NCBI GenBank assembly: GCA_963678705.1
Contig: OY783207.1
Location: forward strand, 3,162,001 to 3,226,000
Direction: 5' to 3'
Length of the DNA: 64,000 bases
DNA from: Panorpa germanica
Taxonomy: Eukaryota > Arthropoda > Insecta > Mecoptera > Panorpidae
A model generated the notes under the pieces. That model saw nothing but the letters and a program-made list of their open reading frames with translations. It had not been told where the DNA came from and made no database searches. A program made the translations under genes and the position numbers. Below, one piece after another: positions 1 through 12,945 of this stretch; the first letter of the stretch is position 1, and each line of letters opens with the position of its first letter.

Positions 1-2931
1 TTTCAATAATAATTATACCCAGCACTTCGCCCCGTCGGAGAGCAACTTATATATTACACGTTTCATTTGAAAATACATTTTTAATTTAGTATAAAGGATT
101 TTGAAAACGATTAAATCAGTTTCGATTTTAGATTTATTGTATTACTTTTATTTTAAAGTGTGTGATTTCAAATTGTACTTGTGTTTTGCATTAAATTTCT
201 GCAAGTAGACTTCCTTAGATGGTGAGGGATCACCAATATTTAATTTCTATTGGCTACCTTCATTATTTTTATATATATTTAGTTTTTGTAAATAATAGCT
301 TTCCAGAAATGACAATAAAAAAGTCGTGAAATCGTTTTTTGCATTAAGGAAGTACAGGACGTTAACGTAAATGATGAAAACGTTGTGAAATTTGGAGGGT
401 CGATATTAATTATTAGTGCTGTCTCAAAGTTTTAGTTCATAGTTTTCTTTTTATACATGATTAAAAATAGTCATTTTCCATACAAATCATAATTTTTAGC
501 TCAATTTCACCACATAATATAACTTTTAACTATAAAAAAATGGTGACACGGCTTTCAAAAACTAGGTGTATATAAAAGAATCTTTTCTGTAACTATTGCA
601 AAAAGAAAATTATCAAAAGGATACCTATTTACGAAAATATTTAAATAAAACCTTTAAGAAATAGTAAATGTATAGGTTATAAGCCGACAACGTTGCAAAT
701 GCCAATTTGAGCGGGAAATTCAAAATCGGAATAAATGTTATATAAAATATAACAATTTATTGGTCAAAGAACCAAATCACGCATGCGTCAACAGTTAACA
801 CACGTAAATTTGCAGCGTTGCAAAATTTATTATTCCTTTTTCAAAATATTTAATTTGTAATTAAATTGAATTAATATAAATTTGATATTAATTATATGTA
901 ATTTTTAATTTATTAAACTATTATATGCATAAAAAATCATTTTAACAAGCAAAAAGCAGTTTAATAGGGAATTGAAAAATTCATTTTCAATTCATTCACA
1001 GTCCCAATATTTGCTCGTCCCTCATGTACTTCGTATTTTGCATTTCGTATTACCGAGAGATAAACTTTTTGCATTGACGGTACGTCCTGTACCTCCTTAA
1101 TAGAATCATGAAACAGTTTTTTAAACAGAACTTTCACAACATAGTTGCAAATGAAGATTGTCACATCACATTATAATGCATATTTATTCATTACCTGCGT
1201 ATAAATGCATTTTATTTTATGCATATTAGTCGTATTATGTATCTCTGCATTATTGTGTTTTTCATTTACATTATTCTAGGACATAAACTACAGCAGTTTC
1301 TTCTAAATAACTGCGGAATATATACTCAAACAGATGCTAATGTGACAATAAATCATGACGCTTTATTCATTATCTATTACATTCCTCATTTTAATATGCT
1401 AATTATTTTTGAATAGGCAAAACCAAGAGATTTGTTCTTTTAGAGGATGCTACTAGTTCCAGAGCCGCAATGAACAACGAATAACGTTACCTTTCCCGAG
1501 TAAAATTAATCCTAAAAGGATAATAATATGGTTCTAATACAAAAGGTAATGTGACTACCTTACTAGTGCCTTACCGGGAACACTTGTTACGGTTCTAGTT
1601 GGAATCCTGACAGGGTTCTAGTCAGGAAGTGGTATAAGCGTGGCTCAAAAGAACCACAATTCATTTTATTCAATGATAGTTTGGAATATGTTTCATTGCA
1701 TATACCTACTACTACCTAGCTTCAGACTTCTTTAGAAATTAAAAACAACAGGCAGCTAATATTCAACTCTATATTAACATTCCAGGAACTGACATTTTGC
1801 CATAAAATTGAATTACAAAGGTATGCTGCAGGTTTTGCCAATCTTCCGGAGAGTTTTTGATTTATTACTTACTATAAAATTCTTATGAAAGCTGTTATAT
1901 TTAATAGCATCACCAGAGACGGATTAGGCAGAATAATAACGAAATATAATCACCTAAATAGTATTTAGTGCATAAGTGATAGTGTCCATGGTGCTAATTC
2001 GTCAGTGTTGTAATCTCAATTAGATTGTATTTAGTTTATTACGCCGTTGAACATAAGAACGTCTTAAAAATTTGTATGAGATGTAAATGAGATGTAGATG
2101 AGATTTGTTTGAGTGTAAAAGATGTAGTTTCATATTCTTATCCTCAAATGAACACTTACATCTTTGCCTAGATACCTGTCAACCCCTTTTAAAGTCTTAT
2201 TTCATTTGTCATTTTCAAGCGAACTTAAAATGTCATCGCTGAGTTATTCTACTGTCTTATTTGTAGTAGTTTTCGATCTGAACTGATCGGGTAACACTTA
2301 AACTCGTCCTTCAAGAAACAATGAACATATTACGGTAATTTAATTTGCACGTTGTAACACGTTACGTGCTGTTTGGGTAAACTACAAGACTACAAGCAAG
2401 TTGCACAGGATTCTATACAGTATTATGTATTTTAAAACTCTTTAAGGTTAGGATCCACACCACAAATGTGCATCAAACTTCAGACATCAATTTTAGCGCG
2501 AATTTTAAATCAGTGTGTATATTTATATGATTCCATGTGTTAAATATTGCAGTGCGAGCTTAGCCTAAAACTCTTGTGACTACCGAGTTGGTTTGAGCCG
2601 CTCCCAACCCATGCGATATGAGTATCCCACATTGCGTCACGAGGGCAGACGCCACCCACCCCCTCCCCTGCCGCTGTGATCCATCGCTGTCACCCGTCAT
2701 GGAGTCAAACACGTAGCGCGAAGCATATTATGTTGTAATAGAATAAGCATATTCCGAAGGCAATTGTATCTAGTAAAAAATGAATTAAATAACCCTGATT
2801 TTTATTAAGAAAGTTATGTTTTAAGACGTTACATTCAAGTGCTACATAATTTACGCTACCTGCCCCAGGTGCCTTAAACCATGACACCAAGAGGTGACTC
2901 CCTTTGTAAGCACTTCTCTACAGAATATAAC
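1..2931. other. AT-rich intergenic DNA, no gene seen
   Basis: No frame here looks like protein: the open frames are short, low in complexity and lack splice context or recognisable motifs. A stretch near 1590-1640 has a small hairpin (CCTGAC ... GTCAGG) and repeated GTTCTAG words. Positions 2590-2700 are locally GC-rich without a convincing frame. I see no RNA gene. Confidence 0.6.
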
Positions 2932-3256
2932 GCCGGTTTCACACCAGGGAGACAATTTTGGAAAACAGTTTTGTTGTCAAAAAACAAAACAAAATCATGT
3001 TTTATTTTATTTTAAAACAGTTGTGTTTTTCTGTGTATGCTGAAAACAGACTGTTCACGCTGAACAGACTGGTTTTGTTTTTAGTGTTTTTCTGTGTGTC
3101 CCATAAAAAATACAAATATGATAAACAACAACTGACAAGCGCAAATGCTTACAAAAAACAAAACTGCGTTACCGACTCCAGATGGGAATGCGTTTTGTTT
3201 ACTAAAACAGTTTTTGTTCGTGTTTTATTGAACTGTCTCTCTCGTATGAAACCGGC
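2932..3256. mobile_element. Small inverted-repeat element (MITE-like), 325 bp
   Basis: The ends are a perfect 10-bp inverted repeat, GCCGGTTTCA at 2932-2941 and TGAAACCGGC at 3247-3256, followed by partly matching GAGACA / TGTCTC. The interior is rich in AAAACAGTTTTG-type words. The open frame running through it is low in complexity and looks accidental. The flanks share ATAA(C) words, so a TAA-type target duplication is possible but not certain. It is probably a non-autonomous DNA transposon; the superfamily is not determined. Confidence 0.6.
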
Positions 3257-4620
3257 ATAATAACTGTACTTACTTTATTTACAAATCCAGGTAGAAATTT
3301 AACGTTTGGCTTAGCTTGTAGCACGCAAAGAAATAGAATCTTGCACACTGTGCTACAATTTCTATGTGACAGTAGTAAATGAACTTAGGAATTAGCTTGA
3401 AATAAGGTAGCAAGCTTTAAACTTGCACAGGGACATTTAAAATGTTTATCCAGTTGTAACACGAGATAACGTTTGCACTATTCTTCTACGCCACAGGAGC
3501 CCTAATTTAATCTGCCTCTGATTCTATACTCGCAAATGAATTACTAGAACACAAATTTATTGAATAGACTACTAGGAAATATTATAATCCTATATAAAGA
3601 GTTATAGTTATTTTGAATATGCAATACTTGCACACATTCATGATTTAATATGTGTTGTGTATATAGATTCTACACTAGAGTGTTACCCGCTGCGATTTGC
3701 CCGCGGCTCTGTATCGTCTCACAATGTATCAGGCTTCTTACATACTATGTCTTAAGCATGTATATGTAAGTTTCACCATTGATTGACTGCAACGCAGCGT
3801 AATCATTGATAGTCCATTAAAAAGTTTGACATTGAATTTTAACAAATGCATCGCAAGAAATTGATTGAATATTTATGAATTTAAAGTATCGTAAAAATAA
3901 CTTCAACTTTGGTAACGTTTAGATTCAAATACCACAACGTCTTTGGAAGAGATAAGGAAATGTATTTATGTATTACCAATATATAACATATGTTTTAGTA
4001 TGTGTTATATTCTAGTGATGTAATACTTAGTTATATAAAAGTAGTTTCAAGGACTTGTTAGTTTATTTTGAAGGACATAGCTATAAATATATAAGTCCTT
4101 CAAGCCCTTGTAAACAAATAATTTGTGGTATAACCAATATCATTTATCAAATAAAAAGTGTTAATAAGAAAATAAGTTGGAACAAGCAAACATTTCGTTC
4201 TAATTATGTAACAGGAACATTCTTTTGAATGTCAACTTTTCTGTAATTAATTTAACATGCAGACCCGGCGTTAGGGATTCTGGTTTTTATTTTTAAAGCG
4301 GATTTATACAATTAAATGTGTAACACAATAAGGACAACATAGGCAATTGCTCGAGGCTTCCATTATTAATAATGACAGCACTAAGATCAGTGTTTAAAGG
4401 GTTTCCTTGAGATGAATACAGATGTCACTAGCTCTTCGCCCCATTACGTGGCAATGGGTGTGTATTCTCCGTTTGTTATAGAAAGAAAAACTTCTAGAGC
4501 AATGAAAATTGATTTGATAATTCTTATTTCTTATTTGTCTAATTTTTAATAGAGTAATATCCGCTACACGTTAAATTGATAAACTGTTAAATTAAATTTT
4601 AAAATATGTACAATAATTTT
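3257..4620. other. Intergenic DNA, no gene seen
   Basis: AT-rich sequence without plausible coding frames, tRNA-like folds or recognisable repeats. Confidence 0.55.
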
Positions 4621-5010
4621 CCCTTTTAAAAAAAAGTCCATGAATTTTTAAAACCTCTTATAAAATCTACAAATCTTAAGATATTTCAAATTTTTTAACA
4701 CAGTTCGTCTTCTTAAACATAAATGGATATCATTGCGTCAAAAAATATTAAGAAATCAATTTTTAAAAAAAAAGTCCATGAATTTTTAGAACCGCTTATA
4801 AAATCCAAAATAGTAAGGATATTTTAAATTTTTTAACGCAGTTCGTCTTCTTAAACATAAATGGATATAACTGCATCATAAAATATTATTAAATCAATAA
4901 TTTTTCTTTTAGAATAAAAGTCCATAAATTTTTAGAACCCGTTATAAAATCCAACATAATTAAGATATTTCAAATTTATTAACGCAGTTCGTCTTCTGAA
5001 ATATAAATAA
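4621..5010. repeat. Tandem array, about three copies of a ~140-bp unit
   Basis: Three diverged direct copies start near 4621, 4758 and 4903. Each carries AAAGTCCATGAATTTTTA (or one or two changes), then CTTATAAAATC, then GCAGTTCGTCTTCT and AAACATAAATGGATAT. The third copy is the most diverged and lacks its 3' part. No protein frame is kept across the copies, so this is a non-coding satellite-like array. Confidence 0.75.
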
Positions 5011-6542
5011 ATATAAATTTCACTAAGCCTATGCCCCCTCTCACCCCTTTGTCACGTCTAGTCACACTTTGAATATTCCCTCGCCCGTACACTTCATGCA
5101 AAATACAAGTACTGAAATCTGAAACTGAAATCTGTGTGAAATTTCAAAAGTAATAAAGTTTGATTGAAGATCTGATCTGATCGATTTCTTTGAAACGTTT
5201 CTTGCTTATGTAGAACGCCTTAATACAAAAGAATCTAATAAATAAGGCATCTACATACAAAACACCATCGGCTCAACGATAGACACACACTAGTATAGCT
5301 TTATGTATGTGTTTAAAATATAAAATTAAATGCCTCATGCGTGAAGGGTTATGAGGACACCAAGAGTTCAACTCAGCCGAAAGCGGAGTGAAAAGGACGG
5401 GAGGGAGAGACGAGGAGGTCCACGTGACAATGGCAACAAACATAGTGGCAGAGAGTGAGAGAGAGAGGAGGGAGATTAGGCTCGAAGTGTTGCAGCTATT
5501 TAATAATGAATTGGTATTTCGTTTTGTTACATCTTTCAACTTTTCTAGTGAGGTGTTATTAAAAAATTAAATAATCATCTCGAATTACACTTTTAGGATT
5601 TATTGCCTTTATTAAAAAGTTAGTAGTGTGATCAGTAGCGGCACTGACTTGTTTAAATTAAAAAAGAAACCCTACTTTAATTTTAATTTTACTTACAAGT
5701 TATTAAATAATTATTTATTGGATTCTAGGTTATGTAGACGGTGTAGCAGCCAAGAGAATTTATGATTGACATCAGGTTGATGTGTCTTCGAGTTCATTCC
5801 CGAACCAGCGCTATATTTTCCGGGTTTGCTGTTGTTAAAATTTTTTTTTTTAATCTTAGCAACCTAAATTGATTTTATGGTGTTGTGGAAGCATTTGTTA
5901 TACTACAATTTGTTTTCTTTACACCCCTATCTTTCTATTTTATTTTCTACTGCAATATTTAACTAGGCATACTTAGGCATTCATACTAGGCATGCAGTAT
6001 TTAACTAGATATATAGGCATCGAATAGAATCGAGCCAGGCGAGATCGAGTTTGTCTGTAGCTCTCGCCTCGTTTTGTTCTGTTTCGAGTGCTTGCGCCTT
6101 GGCTTGCCTCGGTTGATGAGGGATCTTTCGACACAAGGCAAAGGAAACGAGCCATGCTCATTTTCGGCACATCGACAAATGTTTCGACAAATGTCTCGTC
6201 GAGAGCTAATTTCAAGCATTACAAATTTACATAAGAAATAATATAATTTGATATTGATAACACTTGAAGACAACCAAAAATAAATGCGAATGGGGCAGTT
6301 ATCCTCTCTCCTCTCTTCCTCCCCCTTTGAAGTAGAACAATTCATTGAAAATTGACATTCAATTGTGCACTTATTAGAAATTAAGTTATTTACAAGATAT
6401 TCCACCAATTTCCCGCATTAAGCAATTGAGAAACACATTTCTGTGCAGTAGCCATGAATAGATCATTCTTGTTGTCTGGATATAACGTATAAGAAGAAGC
6501 AGAACAATATTAGGGGCGATAAAAGGCTACGTGCCTAGGAAG
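5011..6542. other. Intergenic DNA; possible degraded SINE near 5730-5860
   Basis: No gene is supported. Overlapping frames at 5273-5570 and 5973-6408 sit in purine-biased or simple sequence and contradict each other. At 5790-5830 the words CGAGTTCATTCCCGAACC resemble a tRNA-type internal B box and are followed by a T-run (5842-5851), which could be a decayed tRNA-derived SINE. That reading is weak. Confidence 0.4.
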
Positions 6543-6794
6543 CCCAGTAAACCTTTAGTGAAGTGCCCTATTTAGTGACGTTTCTATCACCATTTCACTT
6601 CAATTATAGTTCGCATCAACTTTATCTTCATTTGTATTCCGACAGGTGGAGTGGTTCCGTCATCTGTAACCGATAAAACAGACATTTCATATGAACGATT
6701 GTGAGAAACTGAACTATAAATGAACTCTTTCATGACAAAAAAATCATACGTATCTTCAATATGATGTCAAAGTGACTCCAAAATGTTTACTGGG
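6543..6794 (+). mobile_element. Family C inverted-repeat element, full length (252 bp)
   Basis: The element starts CCCAGTAAAC and ends GTTTACTGGG. Inside are the family words GTGACGTTTCTATCAC, GACAGGTGGAGTGGTT, GACATTTCATATGAACGA and TCTTCAATATGATG that recur at 16818, 27011, 57847 and 58267. No coding capacity. It is a non-autonomous DNA transposon; the copy at 57847 is flanked by TA on both sides, which suggests a Tc1/mariner-like origin. Confidence 0.75.
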
Positions 6795-7570
6795 AGCCCG
6801 AGAAACTATATGAAAAAAAGAAAAACACATTTCTGCATAGTTGTACTTGGGCTATAGAAAAATAAAATATATTTCACTGAAATATCATCCATCAACAAAA
6901 GATCCAGTCGACTGTACAAATCTCAGTCAGTTATCTAAAGCAGGTATTCTGTAATGATACTTTAACTAATGTAAACTAATACAATTTAATTTAAGGGTGC
7001 TGAAATACAAAACCACAATGTTATACATATTAGGGTAGTCAAACAGGTAGCTGAAGCCATATAAATAGACCACCCCTTGTGCAGTAGGGTTGTTGCTTTA
7101 AGGGGTAATTAAATAATAACGGATATTTAATACCTCAATGCCTAGACCACAGACTGGTTGATTATGCTACACCAAAAATTAATTGAGTGTACCGTACGAA
7201 ATGAAATGGTTATCACCATTCAAGGTCAGACTTCTGCCTTACAGCGCTCTGTTATCAGTTGAGTAATTTTATCAGTTGGAAGATTACAAATTGTTTACAT
7301 TAGTTATTACTTCACTTAAGTTTAAACAGACTTTATAAATAAATAAATAAATAAATAACTTTCCTTAATTTGAACTGAAAAATCTAAAAGGGTTTGTTTG
7401 TAGATTGTGTAATTAGATTCGCATGATGACGTCAATTTATTTATTTCTCTATACCGCTCATTCCTTATTTAGGAGTTTAATTTGGAAAATATTATTGTTC
7501 ACATTATATACATTTTTGTTGTATACTTAAATAAATGAGAATCTGAATAAATTTAAATGAAATTATCAAA
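6795..7570. other. Intergenic DNA, no gene seen
   Basis: AT-rich; contains a short (AAAT)n microsatellite at about 7338-7360. No coding frame or recognisable repeat otherwise. Confidence 0.55.
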
Positions 7571-8030
7571 CATATTTTTATTTTGACGTATTAAATATAT
7601 TTTCTGGCGTAGCTTTTTACGCTGAGTTCAAAACTGAAAACCATTTTTAAATATTTGCATTTTTTACGTCTAAATATGCTTATATCTCGAAAACCAAGAC
7701 ACCTATTCAAAAACTAATTGCAGATTTGGAATCAGCATAAAAACTTTTAAAAATTAGACAAAACAAAAACGTCGTTTTTCTGAAATTATTAAGGCAATAA
7801 CCTTAAAAAGTTCAATTAAAAGCACATTTTTATTTTGACGTTTTAAATATATTTTCTAGCGTAGTTTTTTACGCTGAGTTCAAAACTGAAATTCATTTTT
7901 AAATATCTGCATTATTTACGCCTAAACATGCTTATATCTCTAAAACCAAGACACCTTTTTATAAATAAATTGCAGATTTGTAATCAGCATTAAAAACTAC
8001 GTCTAAAACCATTAAAAATTAGACATAAAT
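7571..8030. repeat. Two-copy tandem duplication, ~253-bp unit
   Basis: Direct copies start at about 7571 and 7824. Both run through TTTTTATTTTGACG, TTTACGCTGAGTTCAAAACTG, CTTATATCTC and AACCAAGACACC, then TTGCAGATTTG and AATCAGCAT. They are roughly 85-90% alike by eye and keep no common protein frame. The second copy is shorter at its 3' end. Confidence 0.75.
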
Positions 8031-8559
8031 TAGAAGTTATGAATTAGTTTATTGAATTCAAATCATCTACACCAAACAGACGTCGCTTAGCGACGGGGTA
8101 AACTCTATTTCATTTATAAATAATCTGTTCTAATCTAAAATATATTATCAACTCTATTAACCAATCTATATGCATCGAGGTTGTAATGTTGAATCTCCAA
8201 ATACATTTAATAACACACAAAATCTTCATTACAATGCAAACGCCATTTCTGAGATTTTACATTTACTTATCTTCGTGTGCTGCATTCTTTTAAAAATATG
8301 TTTTATGATTATTGCTTGCTTACGTTCTTCATGGTCTTTAGTCGAAACCGTTATCTTTCACTTCCGAGCTAAGTGTGAGAGAGAGCCGTGCCTTACAACT
8401 GAAGATTGTACGCAACATTTTACTGAATGCGAATCTTTTACTTCCTTACTTACTATTTTAATATTAGAAATAAGATTTTTAAACATATACTCTGAGAAAT
8501 ATACAGTAAAATAGTGTCCAGTTAGGAAATCAATTCTTTTTCGCTCAGATTTTAGACAG
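8031..8559. other. Intergenic DNA, no gene seen
   Basis: A 114-codon open frame at 8170-8514 has no motif, no splice or promoter context and AT-driven composition. I do not call it a gene. Confidence 0.45.
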
Positions 8560-8755
8560 ATGTCATGAAAATATTCTTTCTCTTTCCAATATCGTACAAT
8601 TAAACGGATATATTATTGTTGTCTCTTTCATATTGGAAAATATTTATTCTAGATTATCACAGAAAAAGAAACAAGATATATCTGTCTCTGTTACACTTAT
8701 GATTTTTACCATTTGTAGTTCATATCACTGACATTTCCTTGAACGTGTGAAATCA
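8560..8755 (-). repeat. Family D dispersed repeat copy
   Basis: Read on the minus strand this matches the copies at 12735 and 15773: GTTCAAGGAAAT, GATATGAACTACAAAT, AACAGAGACAGATATATC, TTGTTTCTTTTTCT and AAAGAGACAACAAT, then GGAAAGAGAAAGAATATT. No terminal inverted repeats or coding frame could be defined. Confidence 0.6.
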
Positions 8756-9474
8756 AATTGAATTATTTCATGACAAAATGTTTGTGAAAATCAAAAATAA
8801 CCTTTAATAATTGAAATCGTTAAATGCAATTGATAAATTAGAGAGCTAGCTTTACGGTTACGTTCGTGGCTTTGTATATCATCCCAGATTAGAGATCTCA
8901 GCATCAGCATCACATCAAGGACCCGCTGTCCACGTGACGTTCAAAACTAGAATGACCCTGACCCACCAAGAATAAATATATACATATACACTCTCTACAT
9001 ATGGCCAGATACCACGGCCAGGCCACATGGACACACTGCACACAGGCCCTTTGGTCAAGCCTGCACCTCCTGCACCCTCTGCACCTCCTCAAACATTCTT
9101 GGAGCCTACGCGGTGGAGCATTTGTTCAATATATACACACGAGTATGCTTAAATTTCAAGAGATATTTATTTATCTTAGTTTTTATCTTAGTTTTGGTAA
9201 ATGGTAGGTTTCTCCTTATTAGAGATTACACTGTTGAATTGGAGGTTTAACGGACCGAGGGAACAGCTTCTCGAAAAGTCAGAATTCTCTGAATAACCAC
9301 TTATATACATACACTTTATTTCCATTCCCATTGCTTGGCTATTGTACAAGTTCCAAGGTAGCGGACGTGGGCCATGGAAAGCGGCGGCGGACTTGGCCAG
9401 TATGGTACAGAATCTTGTAAAGCAGTAAAAAGCAAATGAAGGCACGCATTGTTCATTGGCCATAGAGTTTTCCT
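8756..9474. other. Intergenic DNA, no gene seen
   Basis: Contains a short CTGCACCTCCTG-type minisatellite at about 9059-9090. The open frames here overlap on both strands and are not convincing. Confidence 0.5.
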
Positions 9475-9774
9475 TGCTTGTGTCCTCATTTTTTAGTGGT
9501 CGATTTTTCAATTGTTGATTGAAATTGATGTTAATAAATGTGTATTGGCGTGTCTATTTTATTAAATATCTAAATATTGACGGAGATATAGAAATTAAAA
9601 TTTGAATTGTAGTTTTAGCGCTAGAAATGGTCGGCCATATTTGTATGACGTAAAATGCATTTTAACGTCAGTTATTTGTTGAGTAGGTCAGTGCTGTGGG
9701 AATGTTTTGTAGCTGTTGGTAGTGAAATAATCAAGTCAAGTCAAAGAATAATAAGTTTTTATTTTATTTAACCC
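9475..9774 (-). mobile_element. Family A element, truncated
   Basis: This is the right-hand half of family A read in reverse: TTGTGTCCTCATTTTTTAG, GGTCGATTTTTCAATTG, GACGGAGATATAG, GGTCGGCCATATTTG and ATAAGTTTTTATTTTATTTA. It stops at about 9774, where complete copies continue for some 330 bp. Non-coding. Confidence 0.75.
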
Positions 9775-11569
9775 GAGATTCAAATACATATATAGTAATG
9801 AATTTTTCTATTTGGGTTGTTGCGCGAGAATGCAATGCCTCTACAAGAGCGAGGCCCCGAGCGGTTGCCCTGCTTGCCACCCCCTAAGGCCGCCTCTGTA
9901 AAGATATACATACAGCTCGGAGATACTTATCGGGCTTACCAACTAAGTGCCTTATCAGGACATGAGGAATACAGGCAAAATTCTACTGCAAATTTCATGA
10001 AAATATACTGAAATCTTCTTTTACATCTTTCTTCAGCCCTGTACAACTTTAAGATACTTCGAGATGAATTATCTATTTTCCAAATGACCGCATTTTTTGC
10101 TCTCAAGCCGAATTCAAGTCTTTCAATAAAAGCGATCATTTTAACGCAATATTTCAGTGACATTTGACAGATATTGTGTTTCATTACTAACCTCAAAGTT
10201 TGCACTTTAGATTAAAATAAAAATATCACTACTTTTCACGGAAATATAGCGTTTTTCTATAGTTTTAAAAGGACCGCTCTTATTGCAAGACCCTATACAA
10301 TCAATTAACTTTCTTCCCGAGCTAATTTCGATGCGCCTCCTACTTTCTCTAAATACGTCACTGGCAGCATCTAGTTTTTAAACTATAATAATTTCTCTAA
10401 ACCCCGAGAAAGTAATGTGGGACTTTTAATCTTCTTTTCATCTGGTTCTGGGTGCTGTAGCATTCAACAAGTTACTTTTCCCCTACACTATAAACCATAA
10501 AATCATTCTCAAAGGGAGACATTTCTAATTCCCACACACACACACTACTAACGCAACTGCTCGCAGTCATGCGTTTGAATAGTATCATTTTGTTATATTT
10601 CATACAAACGTACAAGGTGGGAGGATTAGAGGGGTATGAAAGCCTCCAGGGGGGCTACCCCTTCTCTCTTAAAAACCCCACTTCCGCCCCTAGCTATATT
10701 GTAGTACCCTTCACTCCTCCCGTGGTGGTTCATTGAACCCATGTCCCGCGGGATCGGGACGCACATAGCGTATGACTGTATTCACTGGAGCTCAACAAAA
10801 CTTCATACTTGTAAGTAACTTTAAAGAGAAATTGTGAAACTCATTGGAAACATCAAGAAGTCACAGTGATTGAAATTTTTGCCGCCCGCAGCACTGACCA
10901 CCAGGACGATCCAGATTCTTCTGCGGGCACAACACAGGGGTACCCCAATTTCTTACGGGGTTATTCGTTTCGTATTATAAAATAGTAAAACGATTTTCAT
11001 TTAACAACTAGTAGTATTAATGTGCTAAAAAGGTTCAGTACTTAACAGTTACAAATTTAGAAACATAATCCATTTCTAATGTTTGTTTGTATTACATGCG
11101 GTTTCAAGTGTAATTGTAGACAAAAAGGTCTCTCCGGGGGGCACGGGGTAAGCTGTTTTGCTTTCAACACTTGTTTTTAGGGTCTGTTTGTTTTGGTTTT
11201 ATAATTTATTTACTTAAAAGGACCTGTTGATTTAAAGGTTTAGGGTGACCCAAACAATTATTATAGTGCAGGCACCAAAGGGAGTTGAGCATGCGAAATA
11301 TGAGGACCGGCAAGTATGATCTAATTCTTTTACCTGAGGCATCAAATAGAAAAGAAACCTATGTTGCCGGCAGCTCTGCTGGTCCCTTTCCATTTTATTC
11401 GCCCATTACCCCACCCCACACTGCTACAATTTGTTTTCTCGTGGCGAAAATTTGTTTTTCCGCATCTCTTTTGTGCAACAAAGAAGCATACGAGTGTGTG
11501 TGATACGTCATTTACTACTGCATTACAGTTGGGTTGTGTATCCCATGAAGTATTATATAAAAACTGAAA
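9775..11569. other. Intergenic DNA, no gene seen
   Basis: Positions 9805-9851 share about 47 bp with 18637-18683 (TTGGGTT.TTGCGC and CCTCTACAAGAGCG). Positions 10600-10960 are locally GC-rich (GGGATCGGGACGC, CTTCTGCGGGCAC) without a lasting frame. Frames at 9817-10205 and 11285-11567 have no motif. Confidence 0.5.
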
Positions 11570-11681
11570 CTTTAATTTGATATAGTTATAACTCCGTCAA
11601 CTTTTCGATATTTAAGAAAATAAACGCCAATATATGTATATTGAAAAACAGTCACTAAAAGGAGAGTTCACAAGCCCATTG
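11570..11681 (+). mobile_element. Family A-related end, degenerate
   Basis: Ends in CACAAGCCCATTG at 11669-11681 and carries TAACTCCGTCAAC and ATAAACGCCAATA, as in the right end of family A. It lies tail to tail with the full copy that starts 15 bp further on, so the two AATGGGCTTG ends face each other. A related stretch occurs at 55800-55890. Confidence 0.6.
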
Positions 11682-11695
11682 CATGATATACGGTA

Positions 11696-12332
11696 AATGG
11701 GCTTGTGTTCTCATTTTTTATTGGTCGATTTTTCAAATGTTGATTGAAATTGATGTTAATAACTGTGTATTGGTGTGTTTATTTTATTAAATATCTTTGT
11801 TGACGGAGATATAGCAATTAAAAGTTTGAATTGTAGTTTCAGCACTAAAAATGGTCGGCCATATTTTTATGACGTGAAATGCATTTTAACGTCAGTTATT
11901 TATTGAGTAGGTCAGTGCTGTGGTAATGTTTTGTAGCTGTTGGTAGTCAAATAATCAAGTCAAGTCAAAGAATAATAAGTTTTTATTTAATTTAACCCTG
12001 CTAAGGCAGACATAATATTGAAATTTGATTGTTCCTTGAAATAGCTGTAAATAATATTTGATATTTTGATATATAAATACATATAGCAGAGATTTATGAG
12101 CTGTGAGCTTGGTAACCTTACACAAGGATTGTGATATCACATGCACTTAGAATGTGTACAACGTTGAATCCCTTTAATAATTAAAGAAACGAAATGACTT
12201 TTTTAATTGTTAATATCTCCTAACATATAAGGAGTTATTAAAAAATAATTGAACATTTGAGGTTCTAGTAACCCACTTTATCAATATATAGTACACTTTT
12301 ATAGAAATTAAGACATAGGACACAATCCCATT
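11696..12332 (-). mobile_element. Family A element, near full length (637 bp)
   Basis: The ends are AATGGGCTTGTGTTCTCA on the left and AGGACACAATCCCATTG on the right, an inverted repeat with a few changes. The interior matches the copies at 25039 and 58776 in reverse, including GGTAACCTTACACAAGGATT and the palindromic AATCCCTTTAATAATTAAAG. The element has no protein frame. No target-site duplication is obvious. Confidence 0.8.
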
Positions 12333-12734
12333 GAATAGGCGTCAGGTTACCCAAAAGGTAATTCCATTTCATCAATAAAACTGCTGTGGTACTTGGATAT
12401 GTTTACAGAAAAATGAATGCAGATTTAGTTAAACATGTTATGTATATAATGACATTATAAATAAAAGAGTTGAGCATATTCATGCATAATGAACATAATA
12501 CGTCATATGGAATTGCGTTCTAGAATCAGGGGGACGGTGGAGACAGAGGGGTACATACTTAACAATGCCAATCGACCCGCAGGTTTGTCAAATGACGCGT
12601 GGCACTAAAAAGTATGATTCAACTGGAGCTTTTGTTGATTTAAATTGTAATTGTTAATATAAATTAAGGGAGAGCCCCTTTATATTGCCACTGTTGATTA
12701 ATAGTAACCAATATCGTAGAATAAATATATTAAG
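12333..12734. other. Intergenic DNA, no gene seen
   Basis: No coding frame, RNA fold or known repeat seen. Confidence 0.55.
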
Positions 12735-12945
12735 AGCGTTATGTTTTTTGACTACCGTACCAGTATTGAAAGAACTTGCAAATAGTCCATTAAAGTGTAA
12801 CAGAGACACAAATATCTTGTTTCTTTTTCTATGATTTTTGAATATTATCTCTACTAAAACAAATATTTTCAAATGTAAAAGAGACAACAATTATATCACC
12901 ATTCAAATGTATGATGTTGGAAGGAGAAAGAATATTTTTATATTA
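12735..12945 (+). repeat. Family D dispersed repeat copy
   Basis: Carries GACTACCGTACCAGTATTGAA (shared with 15838), then GTAACAGAGACA, TTGTTTCTTTTTCTATG and AAAGAGACAACAATTATATC, then GGAAGGAGAAAGAATATT. The minus-strand open frame over it is a by-product. Confidence 0.6.

Noticed and set aside
5730..5860. tRNA gene
   Set aside because: Only a B-box-like word is seen; there is no cloverleaf and no acceptor stem. At most a decayed SINE.
6001..6408. 135-codon minus-strand frame
   Set aside because: Overlaps another frame, has no motif, and no splice or promoter context.
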